Positions 1 to 6,559 of a stretch of 15,975 bases of DNA are shown here, one piece after another. This DNA is from Burkholderia sp. (GTDB lineage Bacteria > Pseudomonadota > Gammaproteobacteria > Burkholderiales > Burkholderiaceae): NCBI RefSeq assembly GCF_018375725.1, contig NZ_JAHACR010000070.1, forward strand, positions 1 through 15,975. The letters are read 5' to 3'. The number at the start of each line of letters is the position of its first letter. The first letter of the stretch is position 1. The translations under genes were made by a program, and so were the position numbers. The notes under the pieces were generated by a model. It was given only the letters and a program-made list of their open reading frames with translations, made no database searches and had not been told where the DNA came from.

Positions 1-733
1 CCAGCTCGACCGCCTCGTCTGCCGCCGCCACGGTCTGCACCGGGCGCTCGACCCGCGCGCCCGAACGATCGAAGATCCGCACCTGGCCGGCCGTCAGTTC
101 GACGATGTCGCCTTCCTCGAGAAAGATGAACCGGTCGGTGATCCCCGCGAGCGCGAGCGAATCCGACGCGACGAAACACTCGCCGTCCTTCAGGCCGACG
201 ACGAGCGGCGAGCCGAGCCGCGCGCCGACGAGCCGCTGCGGCTCGGACTTGCTGAACACCGCGATCGCATAAGCGCCGTGCAGTTGCGAGGTCGCGTCGC
301 GCACGGCCGCGAGCAGATCGCCGCGATACTTGCTGTGGATCAGGTGCGCCACGACTTCGGTGTCGGTCTGGCCGTCGAATTCGTATTGCTGGTCTGACAG
401 TTGTGAACGCAACGTTTCGTGATTTTCGATGATGCCGTTGTGCACGAGCGCGATCTCGTCGCGCGAGAAGATCGGATGCGCGTTGCAGGTGGCGGGCGCA
501 CCGTGCGTCGCCCAGCGCGTATGCGCGATACCCGTGCTGCCGCTGAGCCCGGCGTCCACCACATGCGCCGCGAGATCCGCGACGCGCGAGACGCTGCGCT
601 CGCGTCGCGCCTCGCCGTCGACCACGGTGGCGACACCGCACGAGTCGTAGCCGCGATACTCGAGGCGACGTAAACCTTCAATCAGGATCGGAATGATGTT
701 CCGTTGCGCGACCGCGCCGACGATGCCACACAT
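1..733 (-). CDS. glmS: glutamine--fructose-6-phosphate aminotransferase, N-terminal part (partial)
   Basis: GlmS converts fructose-6-phosphate and glutamine to glucosamine-6-phosphate, the first committed step to UDP-GlcNAc for peptidoglycan and LPS, in the cytoplasm. About 244 codons are visible; the two sugar isomerase (SIS) domains lie beyond the window edge. The protein begins MCGIVGAV, so Cys2 becomes the N-terminal nucleophile after Met removal. The class II glutaminase motifs follow in order: RLEYRGYDS near residue 23, HTRWATHG near 70, HNGIIEN near 98 and GQTDTE near 122. The start at 733-731 is fixed by the Cys2 requirement and a strong Shine-Dalgarno sequence (TGGAGG on the minus strand, about 743-748). 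No glmS ribozyme is apparent upstream. The gene stands alone here, with a 2 kb gap on its 5' side. Identification is very secure. Confidence 0.97.
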   Translation of the reverse strand, partial: MCGIVGAVAQRNIIPILIEGLRRLEYRGYDSCGVATVVDGEARRERSVSRVADLAAHVVDAGLSGSTGIAHTRWATHGAPATCNAHPIFSRDEIALVHNGIIENHETLRSQLSDQQYEFDGQTDTEVVAHLIHSKYRGDLLAAVRDATSQLHGAYAIAVFSKSEPQRLVGARLGSPLVVGLKDGECFVASDSLALAGITDRFIFLEEGDIVELTAGQVRIFDRSGARVERPVQTVAAADEAVEL

Positions 734-739
734 GACGCG

Positions 740-1504
740 TTACCTCCAGTGAAAAACCCGATGCCGCGCGCATGCGCGCGATGTATGTCGACGGCACATG
801 CGCATGCGATACGGTGTGGTACGGCGTGCGCGGCCGTCTTGCCGGAGCCGCGCCGCGGGACGGCGCACGCGCGCCGCACACATGAGCACACCGATCCGGA
901 TTCCGTCGCCGGCATATGACGAGAGCGGGCAATCCCGTGTCGGCAGGATCGGACTGACGGGCAGCGCACATCGTGCGCGCGGGCATGAAGCACGGTGCGG
1001 GCGTTCGGCACGGCGGCGGCCGGCTGCATGCGCGACCGCTCGTCGGTGGCCGCACGGCGGACGCACCGCATGCCGGTGACCGGCATGTATGGAATCGATG
1101 GTTCGTCCATGCGCGCGCCTGGACGGTATGCCATACATGAACGCGATACGACAGCCGGACGGCATCGCCGCCTCCGGATCGGGCCGCACGGCGAGAACGG
1201 GCGAACAGCGCGCGCCAGTCGCAGACGGCGGACGGGCGATGCGCAAGGCGGCGGGCAAGGGTGGATCGACCGGCAACGGCTCGCACGGCTTGACGCGCCG
1301 GACAGGGCGGGCGCGCCAACGCATGACGCTTGCGCCGGCCAGCATGGCAAAAAGCCACGGACACGCGGCGGGATATGGCAGCGGCAGCGCGTCTCCGCGG
1401 CACGCCGGACAGGCGTGCATCGCGTCATAGGCGGCCAGCGCGCAGGCGAGCGCGAGCAGCAGCAAATCTTCGATGCCGAACGAACCCGCCCGCCAGTCCT
1501 TCAT
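740..1504 (-). CDS. possible small membrane protein of unknown function
   Basis: I do not recognise this protein. The frame encodes 254 aa from an ATG at 1504-1502 preceded by a GGGGA Shine-Dalgarno-like stretch six bases upstream. The first ~70 residues look coding. They contain a hydrophobic helix at about residues 10-28, a CxxC pair (C32, C35), a second hydrophobic segment at about 46-62, and GC in roughly 80% of third codon positions. The rest is rich in Arg, His and Cys and looks like translated GC-rich noncoding DNA. The stop codon (740-742) falls inside the glmS Shine-Dalgarno, six bases before the glmS start, which could mean coupling or could be chance. It may be a truncated gene whose frame happens to stay open, or no gene at all. 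Confidence 0.3.
   Translation of the reverse strand: MKDWRAGSFGIEDLLLLALACALAAYDAMHACPACRGDALPLPYPAACPWLFAMLAGASVMRWRARPVRRVKPCEPLPVDPPLPAALRIARPPSATGARCSPVLAVRPDPEAAMPSGCRIAFMYGIPSRRAHGRTIDSIHAGHRHAVRPPCGHRRAVAHAAGRRRAERPHRASCPRARCALPVSPILPTRDCPLSSYAGDGIRIGVLMCAARVRRPAARLRQDGRARRTTPYRMRMCRRHTSRACARHRVFHWR
765..780. repeat. 16-bp perfect palindrome upstream of glmS
   Basis: CGCGCGCATGCGCGCG reads identically on both strands and is strictly alternating purine-pyrimidine. It lies 32-47 bases upstream of the glmS start codon. It could form a cruciform or Z-DNA or bind a dimeric regulator; none of this is shown by the sequence alone. Confidence 0.8.
1069..1139. repeat. nested inverted repeats in the glmS-wecB gap
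   Basis: CATGCCGGT and ACCGGCATG (1069-1077 and 1079-1087) form a near-perfect palindrome around one central base. Overlapping it, CATGTATGG at 1084-1092 is the exact reverse complement of CCATACATG at 1131-1139. A smaller pair, CGTCC and GGACG, lies between these arms. The segment could fold into alternative stem-loops. No T-tract follows, so it is not an ordinary terminator. Confidence 0.65.
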
Positions 1505-2703
1505 CGTTCGTCCCCGCGTCCGCGACGGGGTCGCCGTCGCGGGCATACAGGATTCAGGAGGAGCCGGCGGAGCATGCGTCAACGCGGCGCCGCTTCCCGC
1601 AATCAGCACCGCAGACGCTGATCCCTCGCGCCTTTTCCCGGCCTCGTATCAGTCACATCAGCCGTCCCGGATTAGCGGCCTGTCGTTCGCACACATGGGA
1701 CGGGGCTATTCCTACCGGAAGCAAGGGCCGAGCCATGCCCCGTCCGGCAAGATACGGGGCGGATTGCGGTCATGCGTCAGCCGCCCGGGCGGCGCGTTTT
1801 TGATTCATTGGCGTATCAGCGGCGGAACCCGCGTCCGGCACCGTGCGCTCACGCTGCATCGCCGCGCACATGCCGCAGGCGCGGCGGCGGAGCGCGAGCG
1901 CAAGGCATCCGGCTCGATGTGAGCACGCAGGAACGGTTCGACACGCAAATACGCGAGACTCACCGTTGCCATGCAGAAGAAGATCGGCATATGCATGCGA
2001 GACGCCCGTATCACGGACGCAACGTTTCGACGCGGTCATGCGATGTCAGCGATGACGTGCACCGAGGTGGGGAAAATCCCCATGCATGCGCAACGGTCGT
2101 CAACCCACATGTCTCACGCACAGGCAGGGCTCGCATTGCGTGGCGCACATCGCCGATCGCCGCTTCCGGCACATGCATCGTGACTGTTCGCCATCCTATT
2201 AAAGTCGCGCGAAGGTAAGAAAAAAAACATCGTCGATGCACCGTCGGTGCTCAGCGACGGCCCGTGCACGTGCGCCGTATCAGGTGTGAAACGTTCCGGT
2301 GCGCCCGTGCGAACCCTGCGGTGCAACGTGCGGTGCCTTCGCCGTGCGCGGCGCGGCTGGTTTGGATTTTGCAGCGTCAGGCGTGACGCCGCCGCTTGCG
2401 CCTGCGACGCGGTGGTGCGACGCGAATCATTCAGCCGGCGGAACCCACGTTCGACAAGGAACGACAGATGACATAGCTTGCCACTCGCAACGAGATGGCG
2501 GGTACGGAGACGCTTCGCCGGCGTATGCCCCCTCGACGAAACGGCCCCGGCCTTCGCGCAACGCGGCCGTCGGCCTGCCCGTGCGAACCGGTCAGGCGCG
2601 GCCCGGTTTAGATTGCATTGCGCCGCCGATCCCAGCGTACGGCACGCTCAGGCAGCCTCGCGCGCCTGAACGATCGGAATCAGGGAGCAATTCGAGAGTC
2701 ACC
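1505..2703. other. gene-poor GC-rich gap upstream of the epimerase gene
   Basis: I see no convincing gene here. The open frames are short, overlap on several strands and translate to Arg/His/Ala-rich text without domains. A 14-bp palindrome (GCCGCCCGGGCGGC, 1780-1793) followed by five T residues (1797-1801) resembles a plus-strand terminator but has no gene to end. A Shine-Dalgarno-like AGGAGG (about 1557-1562) precedes an ATG at 1574 that opens only 15 codons. CATG and GCATGC are over-represented through this gap and the 734-1504 stretch. The promoter of the downstream epimerase gene must lie at the right end, but I cannot place it with confidence. Confidence 0.5.
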
Positions 2704-3918
2704 ATGCGGAAATTTCTGTTTGTATTCGGCACGCGTCAGGAGACGGTCGGGATGGCGCCGCTCGTGCGTGCACTCAAGGCCCACGGGAACGTCGATGCGA
2801 AGGTCTGCGTGACCGCACGGCGCCAGGAGCTGTTCGACCAGTTGCTGACGCTGTTCGACATCACGCCCGATTACGAGCTCAACCTGACGGCACCCGGCCA
2901 CGCGCAGACCGACGTGGCGACCGGCCTGCTGCATGCGATCGGCACGATGTTCGACCGATTGCATCCGGATACGGTGGTCGTGTACGGCGACACGACCACC
3001 ACGCTGATGGTCAGCCTTGCCGCGTTCTACCGGTATCTGCCGGTTGCGCACGTCGAAGCCGGGTTGCGCAGCGGCGACATCTGGTCGCCGTGGCCGGAGG
3101 AGTTGAACCGCCGCATGACCGATGCCGTATCGACCTGGCATTTCGCGCCGACCGAGCGGGCGCGGCACAATCTGTTCAGCGAGGGCGTGCCGGCCGGCAG
3201 TGTCGTCCTGAGCGGCGATACGCTGATCGACGCGCTGCAGGGCGTGCAGCGCATCCTCGAACGCGACGACGCCTATGCGCGCATCATGGCCGAGCGCTAT
3301 CCGTTTCTCGACGGCAGCGGACGCGTCGTGCTGGTAACCGGCCATCATGCGCATACCGGCGATCTGGTCGCCCGCTTCTGTCGGGCGCTGCGCGTGCTGG
3401 CCGCCCGTCATCATGACGTGCAGTTCGTGTACGCGATGTGCGGAGAGCCGCTCGTCGATGCGCCGATGCACGCGCAGCTCGACGGTCTGTCGAACCTGCA
3501 CGTGATCGAACCGCAGGCCTACCTGCCGTTCGTGTATCTGATGTCGCGCGCGCACCTCATCATCACCGATTCGAGTGGCATCCAGGAGGAAGGGCCGGCG
3601 CTCGGCAAACCCGTGCTCGTCACGCGCGACACGAGCGAACGCCCCGAGGCGATCATGGCCGGCACGGCGCGGCTCGTCGGGACGGATGCCGTGCGGCTCG
3701 TGCACGAAGCGTCGCGCCTGATCGACAGCGACAGCGCATACGACGAGATGTCGCACGCGCATAACCCGTATGGCGACGGACACGCGTGCGAGCGAATCGT
3801 GCACGCGCTGCTGAGCCGGCCGCATGCGCTGCCGCAGATCACGAGTTTTGGAATGGGAACGGTCGAGATGCCGTACAACGCGCTGGCGCTTGGACTGCAT
3901 GCGCTGCGTTCGGCTTGA
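2704..3918 (+). CDS. wecB: non-hydrolysing UDP-N-acetylglucosamine 2-epimerase, divergent
   Basis: This family interconverts UDP-GlcNAc and UDP-ManNAc in the cytoplasm for surface polysaccharides. The product is 404 aa (E. coli WecB is about 376), with the two-Rossmann GT-B fold layout. Conserved residues seen are D96 in YGDTTTT, E118 in HVEAGLRSGD, E132 in the PEELNRR motif, H214 in VTGH, the nucleotide-binding segment GIQEE at 292-296 with LGKPVLVTRDTSERPEA, and NPYGDG near 354-359. Several normally conserved positions differ: GTRPEAIK reads GTRQETVG, HRRE reads HHAH, and DSGG reads DSSG. The substrate or activity may therefore have shifted. The frame is open upstream to 2299, but that stretch looks noncoding and ATG 2704 gives the canonical N-terminus. 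The Shine-Dalgarno is weak. The gene is monocistronic and ends in a strong terminator. Confidence 0.88.
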   Translation: MRKFLFVFGTRQETVGMAPLVRALKAHGNVDAKVCVTARRQELFDQLLTLFDITPDYELNLTAPGHAQTDVATGLLHAIGTMFDRLHPDTVVVYGDTTTTLMVSLAAFYRYLPVAHVEAGLRSGDIWSPWPEELNRRMTDAVSTWHFAPTERARHNLFSEGVPAGSVVLSGDTLIDALQGVQRILERDDAYARIMAERYPFLDGSGRVVLVTGHHAHTGDLVARFCRALRVLAARHHDVQFVYAMCGEPLVDAPMHAQLDGLSNLHVIEPQAYLPFVYLMSRAHLIITDSSGIQEEGPALGKPVLVTRDTSERPEAIMAGTARLVGTDAVRLVHEASRLIDSDSAYDEMSHAHNPYGDGHACERIVHALLSRPHALPQITSFGMGTVEMPYNALALGLHALRSA

Positions 3919-3926
3919 ATGAAGGA

Positions 3927-3957
3927 CGCCGCGCGAACCTTCCGCGCGGCGCTTTTT
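3927..3957 (+). terminator. Rho-independent terminator of the epimerase gene
   Basis: A 9-bp GC-only stem (3927-3935 with 3943-3951) encloses the loop AACCTTC and is followed by five T residues (3953-3957). It starts eight bases after the stop codon. Confidence 0.92.
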
Positions 3958-4019
3958 CTAACGGCGCCTGCATGTACCTGAAGGTAATGCGTGACGCCAG
4001 ACCCCTTCGATTTGTTCGT

Positions 4020-4096
4020 TGGTAGGCTCGATTGGATTCGAACCAACGACCCCCACCATGTCAAGGTGGTGCTCTAACCAACTGAGCTACGAGCCT
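4020..4096 (-). tRNA. tRNA-Val (anticodon GAC)
   Basis: On the minus strand a full cloverleaf is visible. The acceptor stem AGGCTCG pairs with CGAGCCT, with discriminator A. The D-arm reads AGCTCAGTTGGTTAGAGC. The anticodon stem CCACC/GGTGG encloses TTGACAT, giving anticodon GAC. The T-arm contains GGTTCGAATCC. The CCA end is encoded (4022-4020). The body is nearly identical to proteobacterial tRNA-Val(GAC). It converges with the epimerase gene, and no clear terminator of its own is seen. Confidence 0.97.
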
Positions 4097-4110
4097 GTGT
4101 GAAGGCGCAG

Positions 4111-4139
4111 ATTATAGGGAAGCTTTTTGCGCAGCACAA
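4111..4139 (-). promoter_or_regulatory. sigma-70 promoter of tRNA-Val
   Basis: On the minus strand, -35 TTGTGC (4139-4134) and a perfect -10 TATAAT (4116-4111) are separated by 17 bases. A GC-rich discriminator follows (CTGCGCC), typical of stable-RNA promoters under stringent control. The tRNA 5' end lies 14 bases past the -10. Confidence 0.85.
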
Positions 4140-4249
4140 GCATTTCGCAACATTTTCTTTGTCGGGGTGTGGAGCAGGGCGATCGGACAGCTGCGTGGCG
4201 GGATGTGTTCGACGCGGTCGGTGCGGTGCCGGCAGTCATCGACTCATGC

Positions 4250-4272
4250 GTGCTCGCCATGCCGGCGAGCAC
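4250..4272. repeat. 9-bp inverted repeat left of the origin region
   Basis: GTGCTCGCC and GGCGAGCAC flank the loop ATGCC. The right arm is followed by CTTTCG, too weak a T-tract for a good terminator, and no gene ends here. The surrounding stretch 4140-4460 holds no gene I can support. Confidence 0.55.
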
Positions 4273-4501
4273 CTTTCGCTGCATGTCGATGCGTGGACGT
4301 GCGCAGTCGACGCGGCGAAATCACATGCCGGGCCGCACGGCGCAGGCCCAGCGCTGCGAGCGTCCGCACGCAGGATTCGGTAAGGGGAAGCGCGGATATT
4401 TCGGTTGCTCACTCGCATCGGCAATCAATGCATCTCCGAAACGACGCACCCCAGGCCGCCACCCACAGAAAATCCTGTGAAGGCGCATCGGGACATCCGG
4501 G

Positions 4502-4510
4502 TTATCCACA
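4502..4510 (+). promoter_or_regulatory. DnaA box, perfect consensus
   Basis: TTATCCACA matches the high-affinity DnaA-binding 9-mer exactly. The following G makes it overlap a CACAG pentamer. Confidence 0.85.
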
Positions 4511-4685
4511 GAGGCCTTTGGAAAACCGCTCTGTGATGCTGAGAATTCACAGTGGAACGATTGAGGATATCTGTGCGAACTGTGGCGCGCGCCAAAAGTT
4601 GTTCCACACAGCACAGAACTGTGCACGGGTCATGCTCACAGTTATCAATCTCACAGGGTGCTGGCTCTTCAAGACGTTAGGGCAG

Positions 4686-4751
4686 TTATCCACTGTGCGG
4701 CGCGATGCTTGTTAACTACTACTACGTTTGTATACGTATTCGTTTAACACC
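4686..4751 (+). promoter_or_regulatory. origin unwinding module: DnaA box, GC spacer, DnaA-trios, AT-rich stretch
   Basis: TTATCCACT (4686-4694) is followed by a GC-rich spacer (4695-4708). Next comes ACTACTACTAC (4715-4725), whose complement reads as three consecutive 3'-GAT trios running away from the box. An AT-rich stretch follows (4727-4751). This order and polarity match the basal unwinding system described for Bacillus subtilis oriC, where DnaA loads from the double-stranded box onto single-stranded trios. GTTAAC (4711-4716) and GTATAC (4730-4735) flank the trios. Confidence 0.75.
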
Positions 4752-4809
4752 ATAGGATAAGCACAGGACTGTGGCTGTGTTTTGCTCACACAGCGGCTGT
4801 GGTTCTGTG

Positions 4810-5128
4810 AAAAGCAGGGAGAAGAAGGGGTCAGCGGAAGCTCGCAGCAGGCTTCAAATTGGGGACTGAATCTGCGGATCGCCCGTTCTGACGGCGATTC
4901 GCCGGAGATCTTTCACCGGCAAAGCGCAAAAATCGGTGAGACCGGCAAGAAAGGCACATTCACCGATACCGCGCGGAGCACGGTCGCCGGTTCATGTGCG
5001 GCGTCGCATGCGCATTGGCGAACGCATGCAGACGTGAAAGGGATTGATGATCGCGCGATAACGCAGGTGTCACTTGACCGTCAAAACACAGCCGTCATGC
5101 ACACGAGCGGTTCACATCGGCTGCAATC
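4810..5128. other. noncoding spacer between the origin and the anti-sigma gene
   Basis: No convincing gene. An open plus-strand frame (4782-5201) starts inside the origin repeats, runs into the anti-sigma gene on the other strand and shows no domain. An 8-bp inverted repeat, ATCGGTGA (4932-4939) with TCACCGAT (4960-4967), is present, along with related ACCGG/CACCG words nearby. No terminator for the anti-sigma gene is obvious. Confidence 0.5.
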
Positions 5129-5887
5129 TCAAGTCTGTTCGTCGAGGGCTGTCGCGACGGCCTTCTCGCCAAGACTATCTGCAGGCCCGACTACCGCGTA
5201 GTTGAAACCCTGCAGTGAGCCGTAACGCGCCAATAGCTCACCGTCCACGCGCTTGCCAGCCGCGAGCAGACGATGCGCCGATTCCGGCGGCCGCACATAG
5301 AAACTCAACGTCCGTCCTGCCGGATCCTCGTACAGCACCATCGCGGCCGGGCCATGTTCCGTCGCGAACAACCGTCCGCCGACCGGCCTGAACCCGGCTT
5401 CGGTGAGGTCGGGGAGTTTCATCTTCGCACCCACGCGTTTGACGAGCCACGCTTGTAAATCGTCCGGCGCGCCCGGCGCGAAATCGACACGCGCGTCGCG
5501 ATCGATCGCCATCAGCCTGTACGCCTCGACCGCATCGCTCATCGGCGCGACAGGCGCACTCGCGCCGTTCCACCCGCGCGCCTGCCATCCTCCAAACATG
5601 CCGATCCCGATACAAAGCACGCACGATGCAGCCGTTGCACACCGCATACGGGTGCGCGCCGCGCGTCTCGCCCGAATCGCAGCAGGATCCGGCGTCGGAT
5701 CGCCGGACGGCAGCGGCACGTTCGCCAATGCAGCCCGCAGCCGCTGCGCATCCAGCCGCCATTGGCGCACCTGTTCCGCGCGTTCCGGATGATGCGCGAG
5801 ATAGCGTTCGACCGCCGCGCGCTCGTCATCGTCGAGACGGCCGTCGACGTAGGCGTGGAGATCGTGTTCGTTGGGCGGCATGTTCAT
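5129..5887 (-). CDS. membrane-anchored anti-sigma factor for the adjacent ECF sigma factor
   Basis: This 252-aa protein probably holds the cognate ECF sigma factor inactive at the inner membrane until an envelope or oxidative signal arrives. Residues 1-45 (EHDLHAYVDGRLDDDER and following) are the short helical sigma-binding region typical of such anti-sigma factors, here without the zinc-binding HxxxCxxC. A hydrophobic segment at about 83-101 should span the membrane, and the remaining ~150 residues would be periplasmic. C83, C89 and C92 cluster at the start of the membrane segment. The start ATG (5887-5885) overlaps the sigma stop as ATGA. No Shine-Dalgarno precedes it, so translation is probably coupled to the sigma gene. 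Met3 (5881) is an alternative start. Family assignment rests on context and layout; the exact family is uncertain. Confidence 0.85.
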   Translation of the reverse strand: MNMPPNEHDLHAYVDGRLDDDERAAVERYLAHHPERAEQVRQWRLDAQRLRAALANVPLPSGDPTPDPAAIRARRAARTRMRCATAASCVLCIGIGMFGGWQARGWNGASAPVAPMSDAVEAYRLMAIDRDARVDFAPGAPDDLQAWLVKRVGAKMKLPDLTEAGFRPVGGRLFATEHGPAAMVLYEDPAGRTLSFYVRPPESAHRLLAAGKRVDGELLARYGSLQGFNYAVVGPADSLGEKAVATALDEQT

Positions 5888-6402
5888 TTCATCAATCGCA
5901 GCGCAGGGGCGGGAATCTCGCCGTCGCACAGGTTGCGCAGTGCCTGGCGTGCGCGGGAAAGCCGCGACATCACGGTGCCGATCGGCACGTCGAGCAGATC
6001 GGCGACTTCCTGGTAGCTGAAACCCTCGACGGCGACGAGCAGCAGCAGGCTGCGTTGCTCGGCGGAGAGGCGTCCGAATGCTTCGAGCATGGCGCGCGCG
6101 GCCACCTCGCGTTCGGCAGATGGCCAGTGCGGCGCGTCGTCCTCCCGAATGCGGCCGAGCAGCCACGCGTAGCGCTTCGCGCTGCGCTTGCCGTCGATAA
6201 ACCGCCGATACAGGATCGTGAAGAGCCAGCTTCGCAACGATGCGTCGTCGCGCCGGCCCGACCCGCTCGACAGGGCGCGCTCGAGCGTCGACTGGACGAG
6301 ATCGTCGGCCGCATGGATGTCGCGGGTCAGCCAGAGCGCGAAGCGGCGCAGTCTCGGCAGGAGTTCGCGCAGCTGGTCGTCGTCGGGTCGGTTCGAGGCC
6401 AT
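5884..6402 (-). CDS. ECF-family RNA polymerase sigma factor
   Basis: At 172 aa this has the usual ECF length with only regions 2 and 4. Region 2 is about residues 12-75 (ALWLTRDIHAADDLVQSTLERAL, then RSWLFTILYRRFIDGKR). Region 4 is about 103-155, with the helix-turn-helix in YQEVADLLDVPIGTVMSRLSRAR. The frame extends upstream to 6723, but the ECF-type promoter at 6440-6468 places transcription start near 6433. The first usable ATG is then 6402, and its predicted leader of about 30 bases has no clear Shine-Dalgarno. It forms a two-gene operon with the anti-sigma gene through a 4-base ATGA overlap. It is probably autoregulated and also drives the divergent catalase-like gene, because both promoters carry the same motif. 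Confidence 0.93.
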   Translation of the reverse strand: MASNRPDDDQLRELLPRLRRFALWLTRDIHAADDLVQSTLERALSSGSGRRDDASLRSWLFTILYRRFIDGKRSAKRYAWLLGRIREDDAPHWPSAEREVAARAMLEAFGRLSAEQRSLLLLVAVEGFSYQEVADLLDVPIGTVMSRLSRARQALRNLCDGEIPAPALRLMK

Positions 6403-6439
6403 GGCGGGCGGGAAGCCGGCTGGGATTGGGGTTCGGTGC

Positions 6440-6468
6440 GTGAGACGCCTGCCGGGAAAGTGTATTCC
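6440..6468 (-). promoter_or_regulatory. ECF-type promoter of the sigma/anti-sigma operon
   Basis: On the minus strand GGAATA (6468-6463), 15 bases, then CGTCTCAC (6447-6440). The GGAA..CGTC pattern is typical of ECF sigma factors. The same elements with the same spacing occur on the opposite strand at 6493-6521. Confidence 0.75.
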
Positions 6469-6492
6469 ACAGGACGCGAAAAATATTTCGAT

Positions 6493-6521
6493 GGAATAAA
6501 GCGGGCGGCGGGACGTCTTAC
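6493..6521 (+). promoter_or_regulatory. ECF-type promoter of the catalase-like/b561 operon
   Basis: GGAATA (6493-6498), 15 bases, then CGTCTTAC (6514-6521). It differs from the divergent sigma promoter in one of the 14 motif bases while the spacers are unrelated, which argues for one shared regulator. Confidence 0.75.
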
Positions 6522-6559
6522 GCGTTCGACACAGGACCTGGTGGTCAGGAGTGAATCTC

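Larger units (their letters stand above)
4464..4809. other. oriC: probable chromosomal replication origin (oriC1)
   Basis: A gene-free segment about 6 kb from gyrB and 10 kb from dnaA carries the hallmarks of a bacterial origin. There is one perfect DnaA box, TTATCCACA (4502-4510). A one-mismatch box, TTATCCACT (4686-4694), sits beside an unwinding module, and a weaker box-like TTGCTCACA lies at 4782-4790. An AT-rich stretch spans 4709-4751. Short palindromes of CACAG/CTGTG crowd the whole segment. Neither flank (tRNA-Val, anti-sigma gene) explains these features. Origin function is inferred; cumulative GC skew over the whole chromosome would be the decisive test. Confidence 0.8.
4464..4809. 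repeat. cluster of 19 CACAG/CTGTG pentamers
   Basis: CACAG occurs at 4464, 4507, 4548, 4607, 4612, 4637, 4652, 4762 and 4789. CTGTG occurs at 4475, 4531, 4571, 4580, 4619, 4693, 4769, 4775, 4797 and 4805. That is one per about 18 bases, against roughly one per 500 expected by chance for both strands. Several pair as inverted repeats: GCACAG-AA-CTGTGC at 4611-4624, GCTGTGT with ACACAGC at 4774-4794, and CACAGC-G-GCTGTG at 4789-4801. The perfect DnaA box at 4502 itself contains one copy. Confidence 0.9.

Noticed and set aside
734..1140. glmS ribozyme/riboswitch upstream of glmS
   Set aside because: The leader is GC-rich palindromic DNA without the recognisable ribozyme core, and this element is typical of Firmicutes.
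2680..3900. 406-codon minus-strand frame across the epimerase gene
   Set aside because: Shadow of the epimerase frame; low-complexity Arg/His/Gln composition and no recognisable motif.
4464..4809. Centromere-like parS site in the origin segment
   Set aside because: No GTTNCACGTGNAAC-like 16-mer is present, and no parA/parB genes are in the window.
4782..5201. 139-codon plus-strand frame right of the origin
   Set aside because: Begins within the CTGTG repeats, overlaps the anti-sigma gene and has no Shine-Dalgarno or domain.
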